Origin: JAGNXB01 sp964471595
GTDB taxonomy: Bacteria > Bacteroidota > Bacteroidia > Chitinophagales > Saprospiraceae
Direction of reading: 5' to 3'
Assembly (NCBI GenBank): GCA_964471595.1
Contig: CAYYGN010000015.1
Span: 4,684-68,683, forward strand
DNA: 64,000 nucleotides
In this document: piece by piece, positions 42,040 to 50,612 of the stretch
Layout of the letters: each line of letters opens with the position of its first letter
Position numbering within the stretch: position 1 is the stretch's first letter
Translations under genes and position numbers: made by a program
The notes under the pieces: generated by a model
Databases searched by the model: none
What the model was told of the DNA's origin: nothing
What the model saw: only the letters and a program-made list of their open reading frames with translations

Positions 42040-43514
42040 TGATGAGCGAACCCAAGAAATACCAGATGGACGACCTTTTGCGCCAGCGCGTAAAGGATGC
42101 TTCCGCCTCTGTCCCCCATGGCATGTGGGAAAAAATCCTGGACGCGCGACGCAACCAACGTTACTATCCCGTTTCCTGGATGGGATTTTCGGCCATGGTC
42201 CTCGTCACAGCCGCCTTTGCCGGGTGGGTGACCTTTGGTGAAAACCGGACACACAATGACCTTCCGCTTGAAAAACCAGGGGTAGAACAAGCGCGTGAAT
42301 CCCTGGAACAGCCAACCGCCAGCATTCGCACGGCCGAAGAGGACCTGCAAAAAGGTCATTCTTCTGCATCGGAAGCAGACAGGGGAGGAGCAGAAACCCC
42401 GGCCCAGGATGTCCGGCAGAAGGCAGCGGGTCACAGATCCATGCCGGATCGCGCCTCCGCAGGTACCGGACAAATCGAGATCACAGCAGGGAAAGCGGTT
42501 GTCCGCCAGGAAGAATCCCGCACGTCCTCAGCAACACGGGATCGGGGGATCAGCACCAGTGAGGCACTGATACCCGGAATGGAATCCTCCTTTTCACCCT
42601 CTCTCCGGGATGAAAATCAGGTCCTGGCAAGGTCAAAGGCCTTAACAGAGGATTGGACGGTTTTGGGCAGTAAAGGACCCTCGGAAGTGGTTGCCCATGC
42701 ACAGGGTCAGGCCGACCTTCCCGTTCCTCCTTTCATGGCTGCCCAACAGCGGAGGAGTTCACCTTCCTGTTATTCCTTTCACACTTTCCTGCGCGGATTG
42801 TCGGTCGACGGTTACCTCGCACCGGAATACGCCCTCCGGCAATTGGTCTATAAAGAACCCGGCATGGGGGAGTACGCCGCCATGAGGGATGAAACCGAGT
42901 CTTATTCCTTTGCCTTCTCGGCCGGATTTCGCGCCAATGCGCACTTCAAAGGGGGCTTGGCATTGCGGACAGGAGTCGTGTACACGGACATCGTTGAAAA
43001 ATTCCGTAATGCCGACCCGGATGCAGAAGTACGGCGCATCATTACCGTCAATATCGACACCATCTACAATCCGCCGGACGTCATTATCAATGTAGACACC
43101 CTATCTATCGTCGAATACGGTGCCTATGACAAGGTCGGCTACAACCGGTACCGTTTTTATGACGTGCCCCTTCTCCTTGGATACGAACTGGACCGTGGAC
43201 GTTGGATTGTCCATATCAACACCGGTCTCATGCTCAACATCGGCACCGCGCGACGCGGACAGATTCTCGATCCGCAGTCCAATCTGGTGTCCATACACTC
43301 CGGGGAAAACAGCAGTTACCCGGCCTTTCGCAGCAAGGTCGGTTCCAGTTTGCTCATGAGCCTCGGATTCAATTATGCCGTGAGACCCAAACTGCACCTT
43401 CTGCTGGAACCCCAATTCCGGGTTTGGATGAAACCGCTCAATCTGGAAGATTACCCGGTCGACCAGAAATACATGAATATCGGCCTGGCCATGGGTGTCC
43501 GGCAGTACTTCTGA
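42039..43514 (+). CDS. Inner-membrane anti-sigma-like protein with barrel-like C-terminus (partner of ECF sigma 2)
   Basis: A 491-residue protein with the same plan as the product of 38067-39317: a cytoplasmic part (1-46) with the motif GMWEKILDARRN, one membrane helix (~47-65), a disordered acidic/basic linker (~66-240) and a C-terminal beta-rich domain (~265-491) of alternating strands (YRFYDVPLLLGYELDRG, LLMSLGFNYAV, LLLEPQFRVWMK) ending in VRQYF, typical of small outer-membrane barrels. TGATG overlap with the sigma gene indicates coupling. Anti-sigma activity is inferred from the position and the W-x-x-I motif. Confidence 0.65.
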   Translation: MMSEPKKYQMDDLLRQRVKDASASVPHGMWEKILDARRNQRYYPVSWMGFSAMVLVTAAFAGWVTFGENRTHNDLPLEKPGVEQARESLEQPTASIRTAEEDLQKGHSSASEADRGGAETPAQDVRQKAAGHRSMPDRASAGTGQIEITAGKAVVRQEESRTSSATRDRGISTSEALIPGMESSFSPSLRDENQVLARSKALTEDWTVLGSKGPSEVVAHAQGQADLPVPPFMAAQQRRSSPSCYSFHTFLRGLSVDGYLAPEYALRQLVYKEPGMGEYAAMRDETESYSFAFSAGFRANAHFKGGLALRTGVVYTDIVEKFRNADPDAEVRRIITVNIDTIYNPPDVIINVDTLSIVEYGAYDKVGYNRYRFYDVPLLLGYELDRGRWIVHINTGLMLNIGTARRGQILDPQSNLVSIHSGENSSYPAFRSKVGSSLLMSLGFNYAVRPKLHLLLEPQFRVWMKPLNLEDYPVDQKYMNIGLAMGVRQYF

Positions 43515-43519
43515 TACGC

Positions 43520-44458
43520 ATGACCCTGAAACAACTGCTTCTCCCGGTTTCTGTTCTCTTCCTCTTCCTTCCGGCCTGCGAGAAGGAAAGGGATGAATTC
43601 ACACCCGTGGATAGCGTGCCATTGTATCCCCGTGGACAAATAGGAAATTTCTTCCTGGGGATGGGCCAGGCTCCCGATACGGTTTTTACCGTCAACAACC
43701 AATCCGGCTTAAAACTCCGAAGCCACACAGGCGTGCTTGTGGAAATAGAACCTGAAACTTTTGGTATTCCTGGGGGTGAACCTGCCGAAGGCACCATCCA
43801 TATCGCCTGGAAGGAGATCAGGACCTTGTATGACCAGGTGTCCCGGCGCATGTCCCTCCGCCTCGACAACCAATGGATGAGACCTTACCTGCTTTTCGAA
43901 TGGTCGGCCCATCAGGAAGGCACTCCGCTCGAATTGCGAAAACCGGTCGTAATCAAATGGCCGGAGAACCAACCTGCCGGAGCTCTTCAGCTCTGGCACG
44001 GTCAATGGTCCGAACCGTCGGGTTTTACCTGGAACCTCTCCTCCACCGGAGGGGTCAGCCTCAGTACATGGGTAGATCCCGTCCAGGGAAGCGGTACCAA
44101 CGGCTATTTGGTCAGTACTGATCAAACCGGTATTTCCGGTGCCGTACTGGTGGAGGTTGCCCGAACAGATTCTTTGCAGGCAACCTTTTTCCCTGCCTAC
44201 AGCAAAACCAATACTGCGGTCTATTTTCTGGATACAGACCACGGTTCGGCCCTGGCATTCCGGGATAATGGCGCCGGCCATTTCATCCTGCCCGGATTAC
44301 CCGCCGGCCGGAACGGACGTGTCGTGTGCGTGACAGAAGCCATCCGCAACCGGTTCTACAGCTCATGGAAGGACATCACCACCCCCTCTCCCGGCTGGGA
44401 ACCCCGGCCTACTGAACGCCAACTACCCGTCGTTTATGAAATGTTGCGGGGTCTGTGA
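43520..44458 (+). CDS. Lipoprotein of unknown function, downstream of the sigma 2 pair
   Basis: A 312-residue lipoprotein (lipobox FLPAC, Cys ~20). The N-terminal part has DTVFTVNNQSGLKLRSHTGVLVEIEPETF, resembling domains that sit under surface beta-propellers or ZU5-like folds; the rest is beta-rich (LLFEWSAHQEGTPLELRKPVVIKWPEN). I cannot name a family. It follows the barrel gene by 5 bases and is probably in the same operon, so it may be a third partner in the sigma 2 system. The start at 43520 begins the signal peptide; the frame is open from 43202. Confidence 0.75.
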   Translation: MTLKQLLLPVSVLFLFLPACEKERDEFTPVDSVPLYPRGQIGNFFLGMGQAPDTVFTVNNQSGLKLRSHTGVLVEIEPETFGIPGGEPAEGTIHIAWKEIRTLYDQVSRRMSLRLDNQWMRPYLLFEWSAHQEGTPLELRKPVVIKWPENQPAGALQLWHGQWSEPSGFTWNLSSTGGVSLSTWVDPVQGSGTNGYLVSTDQTGISGAVLVEVARTDSLQATFFPAYSKTNTAVYFLDTDHGSALAFRDNGAGHFILPGLPAGRNGRVVCVTEAIRNRFYSSWKDITTPSPGWEPRPTERQLPVVYEMLRGL

Positions 44459-44519
44459 CCTGATCTTGCACGGCAACATTTATGCCTCAGACCTTGTTTA
44501 GGCACCAAAGTGATATGCC

Positions 44520-45131
44520 ATGAGCCAGCCGGTTAAAACTTCCGTGATGATGTACACGGAACAAACGCCTAACCCTGAGTCCCTCAAGTTTGTGACCAAC
44601 CGGATCCTGTATCAGGGGACGGCAGATTTCAAAACCGCCGATGTGGCGGAAGAATGGTCGCCTCTCGCCCATACCATCTTCAGCCTTCCCTACGTGAAGG
44701 GGGTATATATTTCCCATAATTTCGTCACGGTCACCAAAGAATTGACCTTTTCCTGGGAGGATATCATGCTTCCCTTGAAATCCTTCATTCGGGATTTTCT
44801 GGAAGGGGGAGAAGTCATTGTCAGGGAGGGTTATTCCGCCTGGATCGAAGAACATGAGGCTACCAACGGCAACAGCCGTGCCTACAATGAGTCGGACGCG
44901 GCCATCGTGAAAAAGATCAGGGAGCTCATCGACACGTACGTCAAACCGGCCGTGGAAATGGATGGTGGCAATATCGAGTTCAAGGATTTTCACGAGGGCA
45001 TCGTCACGGTCACTCTGCAGGGCTCCTGCAGTGGCTGTCCATCCTCCACGGTCACATTGAAGTCGGGGATTGAAGGGATGCTCAAGCGCATGGTACCGGA
45101 AGTCAGGGAGGTCGTCTCGGAAATGGGTTGA
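44520..45131 (+). CDS. NfuA/NifU-type Fe-S scaffold or carrier protein
   Basis: A 203-residue protein with the Nfu N-terminal domain (MYTEQTPNPESLKFVTNRIL ... FSLPYVKGVYISHNFVTVTK) and a C-terminal NifU-like domain (IDTYVKPAVEMDGGNIEFKDF) carrying the cluster-binding CSGCP motif. It builds or carries [4Fe-4S] clusters for target enzymes. It faces the SLC13 transporter gene, with a bidirectional hairpin between. Confidence 0.9.
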   Translation: MSQPVKTSVMMYTEQTPNPESLKFVTNRILYQGTADFKTADVAEEWSPLAHTIFSLPYVKGVYISHNFVTVTKELTFSWEDIMLPLKSFIRDFLEGGEVIVREGYSAWIEEHEATNGNSRAYNESDAAIVKKIRELIDTYVKPAVEMDGGNIEFKDFHEGIVTVTLQGSCSGCPSSTVTLKSGIEGMLKRMVPEVREVVSEMG

Positions 45132-45213
45132 TGCTTTTCACCCCCGCTTCTCCTTTAACCCAGACATTGAGCGTAGGATGCTGACAAGCAACGCTTCGTC
45201 GGCACGCTTCGCG

Positions 45214-45237
45214 CAAAAAATGCTAATGCATTTTTTG
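45214..45237. terminator. Bidirectional AT-rich terminator candidate
   Basis: CAAAAAATGC (45214-45223) and GCATTTTTTG (45228-45237) form a perfect 10-base stem with loop TAAT between the convergent Nfu and SLC13 genes. Both strands have a six-T run, but the run is inside the stem, which is less typical than a separate U-tract. Confidence 0.5.
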
Positions 45238-45288
45238 GGATTAACGGAATGCACTGCCGTGTTCCTGGGATCCTGTCCGGGCGGTTTG

Positions 45289-46764
45289 TCAGAGATGCCA
45301 CCAATACACGAAAAGACTGATCAGGAGCACACCGGCCAGATTGAGCCATAGACCCGTCCGGACCAGATCGGAGGTTTTGACTTCTCCGCTGCCAAAAATG
45401 ATGGTGTTGGGTGCGGTCGCAACCGGCATCATGAATCCGAGACTGGCAAACAGGGCCGTGGCAAAGAGCATTCCTTTGACGGAATAGTCGCTGCCATTGG
45501 TCAATGTCAGGACGACCGGCAATACCAATTGGACGCAGGCAATATTGCTGGCAAATTCGCTGATGATGGTAATGACGATTCCGATGGCCATGATCAACAA
45601 CAGCGGATGCACATCGCGGAGACCTTCCAGCCGGGTGGCTACCAGGGCGCTGAGGCCGGAGGCTTCGAAGCCTGCTGCCAGGGCAAAACCGCTGCCAAAT
45701 AAGAGGACAATCCCGTAAGGCAGGCGTTCGACATCTTTCCATTCCAGAATACGCCCAGGCCCGTTTCGGGCCGGAATCACGAAAAGGATCAGACAGGCCA
45801 GGATGGCCACCATCCCGTCGTGCACCCTGCCTTCAAGTCCGGACCAGGAAGCCCATCCCCGGATGATTCGATCCCCCAGTTGCATGTCGGGACGGGTAAA
45901 CCAAGCCAAAACCGTCAGGGCAAAAACTGTGATGACCACCTTTTGGTCGCGATGCATTTTACCCAGATCGCGGTAGGCTCTCTGGAAATGGGTCCTCGAC
46001 AATTGGCCAGCCGTCCGACGGAGATATCGCCAGCGGATTATGCCATAGGTGAACAAGGCCAAGCTTACCGTAATGACCCCTGACTGGACAAAGAATGAAG
46101 CAAAGTTGACACTGGCGTCTCCGGGGAAAGTCCGTTGATAGAAACTGTAGAAGTACATGTTGGGCGGGGTACCCACCAGGGTGGTCATTCCACCCATGGT
46201 CGCGGAATAGGCGAGACCCAAAAGAAGGGCGATGGCAACGGGATGCCTGCCGTCAGTGCCCTGGTCATCCCTGATATGACGAATCACCGCCAATACGGCA
46301 GGAATGAGAAGGAGTACGGTAGCGGTATTGGAGACCCACATGGACAACAGGAAAGTGGAGGCCATGATGCCGGCGAGCACTCTTTGCGGGCTTGAACCGG
46401 TGCGTTGAAGAATGGCAAAAGCCAGCCGGGTATGCAGGTCCCATCGCTCCATGGCAAAGGCCAAGATGAATCCCCCGAGAAACAAAAAGATGATGGGATC
46501 CATGTAAAGGGCTGCTGCTTCGACAGGACCTAGGATTCCCGTGATCGGGAGCAGCAGGAATGGCAACAGGGAAGTGACCGCCAGATCTACGGCCTCGGTA
46601 AACCACCATATCGCTACCCAGGCTACAATCCCTGCCATGAGCATGGTTTGGGGATGGGCGGGATCTGGACTCGGCCATTGAGCCAAAAGAAAGAAGGTTA
46701 GGGGGCCGAAGAACAGAGCCATGGTTCGTCCCCGGTGGAAGTCTGGAATTCTGAACCTGGTCAT
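45289..46764 (-). CDS. SLC13/DASS family transporter
   Basis: A 491-residue membrane protein with about 12 helices and the family's re-entrant SNT motifs: WVSNTATVLLLIPAVLAVI and SEFASNIACVQLVLPVVL. Members move dicarboxylates or sulfate with sodium. The substrate here is open; the first motif is closer to NadC-type dicarboxylate carriers. The start at 46764 (MTRFRIPDF) is chosen; the frame opens at 46812. Confidence 0.85.
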   Translation of the reverse strand: MTRFRIPDFHRGRTMALFFGPLTFFLLAQWPSPDPAHPQTMLMAGIVAWVAIWWFTEAVDLAVTSLLPFLLLPITGILGPVEAAALYMDPIIFLFLGGFILAFAMERWDLHTRLAFAILQRTGSSPQRVLAGIMASTFLLSMWVSNTATVLLLIPAVLAVIRHIRDDQGTDGRHPVAIALLLGLAYSATMGGMTTLVGTPPNMYFYSFYQRTFPGDASVNFASFFVQSGVITVSLALFTYGIIRWRYLRRTAGQLSRTHFQRAYRDLGKMHRDQKVVITVFALTVLAWFTRPDMQLGDRIIRGWASWSGLEGRVHDGMVAILACLILFVIPARNGPGRILEWKDVERLPYGIVLLFGSGFALAAGFEASGLSALVATRLEGLRDVHPLLLIMAIGIVITIISEFASNIACVQLVLPVVLTLTNGSDYSVKGMLFATALFASLGFMMPVATAPNTIIFGSGEVKTSDLVRTGLWLNLAGVLLISLFVYWWHL

Positions 46765-46868
46765 CGGTCCGAAAAATAGGCAAACCCTCCCGGAAGGACC
46801 CGATCCGGACATCGGTCATTTTCCTGTCAGAAGCCAAAGAGAGACAAGGTCAAAGACAAGAAGGGCCG

Positions 46869-46876
46869 TAACTTTG
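46869..46876 (+). promoter_or_regulatory. Bacteroidota -7 element TAACTTTG
   Basis: A perfect TAnnTTTG element ending 8 bases before the ATG at 46885, giving a nearly leaderless mRNA if that start is used. No -33 TTG at the expected spacing. Confidence 0.45.
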
Positions 46877-46884
46877 CCCATTAA

Positions 46885-48111
46885 ATGATTGCCTTCATGC
46901 TTACCCGTTTGTTCGTTTTCTTCCTGTTGTTGTGGACCCTGGTTCAGGGATTTTCTCAACCCTCTACGTGGAGTATCCAAAAAGATGTGGCATTCCTTGC
47001 TTCCGATCTCACTGAAGGCCGGTTTTCGGGAAGTGAAGGGGAGCGATTATCCGCGCGTTATCTGGCTGAAAGATTGGCAGCTATGGGCATTGCGCCTGGA
47101 GGGACTGACGGTTACTTCCAGTCATTTACCCTCCGTCTGCCTGCCCACCCCCACGAGCAAAATCCGTCCGGTGACACACTCACGGCCACTAATGTCATCG
47201 GGTGGCTCGATCATGGTGCACCCACCACCGTTGTGATTGGTGCACACTATGACCACCTTGGCATGGGAGGCCATGGATCCCGTCATTCCGGCGAGCCCGA
47301 CATCCACAACGGAGCTGATGACAATGCCTCCGGTGTGGCGGCTCTGCTTTATCTGGCCGAATCTCTCACCGCGAAAGGACCTCGCAACAACAACTACCTC
47401 TTCATCGGATTCTCGGGTGAAGAACTGGGGCTTTTCGGATCCAAACATTGGGTCGAGAATCCGACCCTGCCTCTTTCTACCGTCAATTACATGCTCAACA
47501 TGGATATGGTGGGGCGACTGGACACGGTACTGGTAGTCAACGGTACAGGCACATCGCCTCAATGGAAAGAAGCATTGGATGCCCTTGGCAAAAACGGGTT
47601 TTCCATCGTGACGACAGAAAGCGGTATAGGTCCGAGTGATCACACTTCCTTTTATCTCAAGGGGATTCCGAGCGTGCACTTTTTTACCGGGCAGCATGCT
47701 GATTACCACAAACCGGAGGATGATGCCCATCGTGTCAATTACGAAGGGATCCGCATCGTGAGTGAAGCCATCCTCACGGTCATAGGCCATCTGGACAGCC
47801 ATGGACGGATTGCTTTCACCAAAACCAAGGACCAAACGCCGCAAAGGTCCATGGGACTCAAAGTAACATTGGGTGTCATGCCGGATTACACTTATGCCGG
47901 CAAGGGGATGCGGATTGACGGTGTGCTCGATGACCGGCCGGCCCAGAAGGCCGGTTTGCAGCCTGGTGATATCCTCATCGTCATTGGCGAAACCGAAGTG
48001 AGCAGCATCCAGGACTATATGGCCGGATTGGCAAAATTCGGTAAAGGAGACGCTACTACGGTTAGGGTCCGAAGGGGTAGCGAGGAGATCACCCTGCCCG
48101 TCACCTTTTGA
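46885..48111 (+). CDS. Secreted M28 metallopeptidase with C-terminal PDZ domain
   Basis: A 408-residue protein with signal peptide (ends VQGFS, Gln at +1). The M28 domain (~30-310) shows zinc-ligand motifs HYDHLG, GADDNASG, FSGEELGLFGS, NMDMVG and the late HFFTGQHADYH. A PDZ domain (~325-408) starts MGLKVTLGVMPDY and includes KAGLQPGDILIVIG. It should be an aminopeptidase or carboxypeptidase in the periplasm; ATG 46897 is an alternative start. Confidence 0.88.
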   Translation: MIAFMLTRLFVFFLLLWTLVQGFSQPSTWSIQKDVAFLASDLTEGRFSGSEGERLSARYLAERLAAMGIAPGGTDGYFQSFTLRLPAHPHEQNPSGDTLTATNVIGWLDHGAPTTVVIGAHYDHLGMGGHGSRHSGEPDIHNGADDNASGVAALLYLAESLTAKGPRNNNYLFIGFSGEELGLFGSKHWVENPTLPLSTVNYMLNMDMVGRLDTVLVVNGTGTSPQWKEALDALGKNGFSIVTTESGIGPSDHTSFYLKGIPSVHFFTGQHADYHKPEDDAHRVNYEGIRIVSEAILTVIGHLDSHGRIAFTKTKDQTPQRSMGLKVTLGVMPDYTYAGKGMRIDGVLDDRPAQKAGLQPGDILIVIGETEVSSIQDYMAGLAKFGKGDATTVRVRRGSEEITLPVTF

Positions 48112-48164
48112 CAAAGGGGGGAAGGAAGGGAATCTTCGCCGGAGTCATACAAGATTATCTTATT

Positions 48165-48192
48165 CAAAATCAGTATGTTGTAACTGATTTTG
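48165..48192. promoter_or_regulatory. 10-base inverted repeat upstream of the coiled-coil/zapA operon
   Basis: CAAAATCAGT (48165-48174) and ACTGATTTTG (48183-48192) are perfect arms around an 8-base centre. It lies 66 bases before the coiled-coil gene and 53 bases after the M28 stop. It may be an operator or a weak terminator; no T-run follows. Confidence 0.4.
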
Positions 48193-48258
48193 CGGATTTC
48201 TGTTTAAATAAAGGTCGGATAATGGGCGGGTTTGACTATTTTTACCCGTTGAACAGCT

Positions 48259-48555
48259 ATGCAACTGGAACAGTTGACCGACCAATTGGACACCCTTGAA
48301 CTCAAGGCGCGTCATTTGGCCGTAAGGGTCAAGCATTTGCAGGGGTTGAACGAGGAACTCAACGAATTAAACCACCAACTAAAACGCGAATTAGCCAAAG
48401 CAAACGAACGCATAAAACACCTCGAATCGGCAACGGGCACACCCACAGCCGGAGCCAGCCATCTCGTGGCCGATGTCCGCGAGATCCGGAAAGAATTACA
48501 GCGCTATATAGATGAGTTGGACAAATGCATGGATTGGTTGAAAAAGCAACCTTGA
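48259..48555 (+). CDS. Small coiled-coil protein upstream of zapA
   Basis: A 98-residue protein, almost entirely coiled coil (LEQLTDQLDTLELKARHLAVRVKHLQGLNEELNELNHQL), with a C-terminal amphipathic stretch (VREIRKELQRYIDELDKCMDWLKKQ). This type of ZapB-like protein often precedes zapA in Bacteroidota; a role in division-ring assembly is inferred from position. zapA starts 4 bases after its stop. Confidence 0.75.
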   Translation: MQLEQLTDQLDTLELKARHLAVRVKHLQGLNEELNELNHQLKRELAKANERIKHLESATGTPTAGASHLVADVREIRKELQRYIDELDKCMDWLKKQP

Positions 48556-48559
48556 CACC

Positions 48560-48865
48560 TTGATGATCGCCGACACGAAGAAGCATATCAACCTGGTCAT
48601 CGCAGGCCGTTCCTATCCGGTCCAGGTTCTGCCATCCGAGGAGGAGGCCCTTCATCAGGTGGTCGCCGAGGTCAACCGGCGGGTCGAAAGCTTTCAGTCG
48701 CGGCATCCGGGGCAGGACAAGCAGGATTTGCTGGCAATGGCCATGTTGACTTTCGCCACTGAATTGCATCAAATCCAAAACTCTGGGGATTGGGCTGTCG
48801 TTCAGGACACGCTATCCCAACGTATTGCCCAGGTGGATCAGCTCCTGGGGGCATTGCTGGATTAA
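48560..48865 (+). CDS. zapA: Cell division protein ZapA
   Basis: A 101-residue protein. The N-terminal globular part (HINLVIAGRSYPVQVLPSEEEALHQVVAEVNRRV) and the C-terminal coiled coil (AMAMLTFATELHQI ... QRIAQVDQLLGALLD) match ZapA, which bundles FtsZ filaments. It is followed by rny after 85 bases containing a stable hairpin. Confidence 0.88.
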   Translation: MMIADTKKHINLVIAGRSYPVQVLPSEEEALHQVVAEVNRRVESFQSRHPGQDKQDLLAMAMLTFATELHQIQNSGDWAVVQDTLSQRIAQVDQLLGALLD

Positions 48866-48885
48866 TCCTGACCAAGGCTTCCGGT

Positions 48886-48929
48886 GAAGGGAGATGTGCC
48901 CTGGCTCTTCGAGGCAGTGGCCATTCTTC
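48886..48929 (+). ncRNA. Conspicuous extended hairpin in the zapA-rny gap
   Basis: Sixteen base pairs in five helical steps can form: GAAG/CTTC, ATG/CAT, GCC/GGC, CTG/CAG and CTC/GAG with a 3-base TTC loop, separated by single bulges and one G-G mismatch, plus one 4:1 internal loop. It ends 21 bases before the rny ATG, so it would sit in the rny leader. A short regulatory RNA or translation-control element is possible; a full 6S RNA would be longer. Confidence 0.4.
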
Positions 48930-48950
48930 ATTCATCATAAATCCCGCTCT

Positions 48951-50600
48951 ATGGATTGGATCATTGGATTAATCATAGGCCTTACCGCTGGAGGAGGCAC
49001 CATATGGGCCTGGCTGTCCGTCATCAATAAAAAACGGATCGCCGAGGTCAACCAGCAAACCGATCTCGCCCTGAAGGAAGCCCGGCTTACCGCCAAGCGA
49101 CTGATCGATGAAGCCGAGACCAAGGCGGAAAAAATCGTTGCCAAAGCAGAAGCCACCAACGAAGCCGTCAAGCAAAAGAAAATACAGGAAGCGAGGGAAA
49201 AATACAATCGCTTTCGCGCAGAATTCGAGGAGGAGAAGGCCCAGTTCAAAGTCCAGTTCAAGGAAAGGGAAATCGAAGTTCGCAATCTGGAAAAGGACCT
49301 TCAGCAGCGCGAAAAATCGCTTGAGGAACAACTGGATGACATCAAACAGCGCGAACTCGAACTGCATCAGGTCAGGGAAAACCTGGATATCCAACTCAAG
49401 ATTGTCGCCAAGAAAAAGGAGGAGCTCGAAGCCGCCAGCGAGCAACATATCAAGGCATTGGAAGGCATTGCCCGTCTGACCGAGCTGGAAGCCCGCAATC
49501 AAATCCTGGATGCGGTCAGGGCCAAATCGGAAAATGATGCCATGGCCCTGATCAAGGACACCATCGCGCAAGCCCAGCAAAATGCCTCCAAGGAAGCCCG
49601 AAAGATCATTATCACCACCATTCAGCGGATGGCCTCCGAATTCACCATTGAAAACACCGTCTCTGTCTTCAACCTGGATTCGGACGATATCAAAGGACAG
49701 ATCATCGGACGGGAAGGCCGCAACATCCGAGCCATAGAAGCAGCTACCGGGGCTGAAATTGTGGTAGACGACACGCCGGAAGCCATCATTATTTCCAGCT
49801 TCGATCCCATCCGTCGTGAAGTGGCCCGGCTCGCCCTCAAGAAACTCGTCGCCGACGGACGTATCCACCCCTCCAGGATCGAGGATGTGGTGGCCAAAAC
49901 GCGCAAGCAACTGGAGGAGCAAATCATCGAGATCGGAGAACGCACCGTTATCGACCTCGACATTCACGGCCTTGATCCTTACCTCATCAAAATGGTCGGC
50001 CGGATGAGATTCAGGTCCTCTTACGGTCAAAACCTGCTGAAGCACTCCATGGAAGTGGCCCATCTCTGTGCCGCCATGGGCGCCGAACTCGGTCTCAACA
50101 GCAAGCAGATCAAACTGGCCAAAAGGGCAGGATTACTGCACGATATAGGCAAAGTGCCCGAAGAGGATTCGGAACTCTCCCATGCCATACTCGGTATGCA
50201 GATCTGCGAAAAGCACGGCGAAAATGCCATTGTGGTCAACGCTGTCGGCGCTCACCATGACGAGATCGAGATGAACAATATCATTTCACCCATCGTCCAG
50301 GCCTGTGACGCGATTTCAGGCGCCAGACCAGGTGCCCGAAGGGAAATCCTGGAAAGCTACCTGAAAAGGATCAACGACCTGGAAGAGTTGGCCATGTCGT
50401 ATGACGGCGTGGCCAAAGCATACGCCTTGCAGGCAGGCCGCGAATTGCGCGTCATTGTCGAAGCCGAAAAGGTTTCTGATCAGTATGCCGAAGACCTGTC
50501 CTTCATGATCTCCCAGAAAATACAAGAGCAGATGCAGTTTCCGGGTCAGATCAAAGTGACGGTGATCCGGGAGTTACGCGCAGTCAATTATGCCCGCTGA
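48951..50600 (+). CDS. rny: Ribonuclease Y
   Basis: A 549-residue membrane-anchored endonuclease that starts mRNA decay. An N-terminal membrane helix (DWIIGLIIGLTAGGGTIWAW), a long coiled coil (~30-200), a KH domain (~240-300, IIGREGRNIRAIEAATG) and an HD domain (~350-450, LKHSMEVAHL, LLHDIGKVPE, with H and D metal ligands) follow in the usual order. Start at 48951 begins the helix. It converges with dnaX, 12 bases apart. Confidence 0.95.
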   Translation: MDWIIGLIIGLTAGGGTIWAWLSVINKKRIAEVNQQTDLALKEARLTAKRLIDEAETKAEKIVAKAEATNEAVKQKKIQEAREKYNRFRAEFEEEKAQFKVQFKEREIEVRNLEKDLQQREKSLEEQLDDIKQRELELHQVRENLDIQLKIVAKKKEELEAASEQHIKALEGIARLTELEARNQILDAVRAKSENDAMALIKDTIAQAQQNASKEARKIIITTIQRMASEFTIENTVSVFNLDSDDIKGQIIGREGRNIRAIEAATGAEIVVDDTPEAIIISSFDPIRREVARLALKKLVADGRIHPSRIEDVVAKTRKQLEEQIIEIGERTVIDLDIHGLDPYLIKMVGRMRFRSSYGQNLLKHSMEVAHLCAAMGAELGLNSKQIKLAKRAGLLHDIGKVPEEDSELSHAILGMQICEKHGENAIVVNAVGAHHDEIEMNNIISPIVQACDAISGARPGARREILESYLKRINDLEELAMSYDGVAKAYALQAGRELRVIVEAEKVSDQYAEDLSFMISQKIQEQMQFPGQIKVTVIRELRAVNYAR

Positions 50601-50612
50601 TTCCGACCCGTT

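Noticed and set aside
48866..48950. 6S RNA (ssrS) next to zapA
   Set aside because: The gap is only 85 bases and the hairpin has no large central bubble, so it is not a classical 6S RNA.
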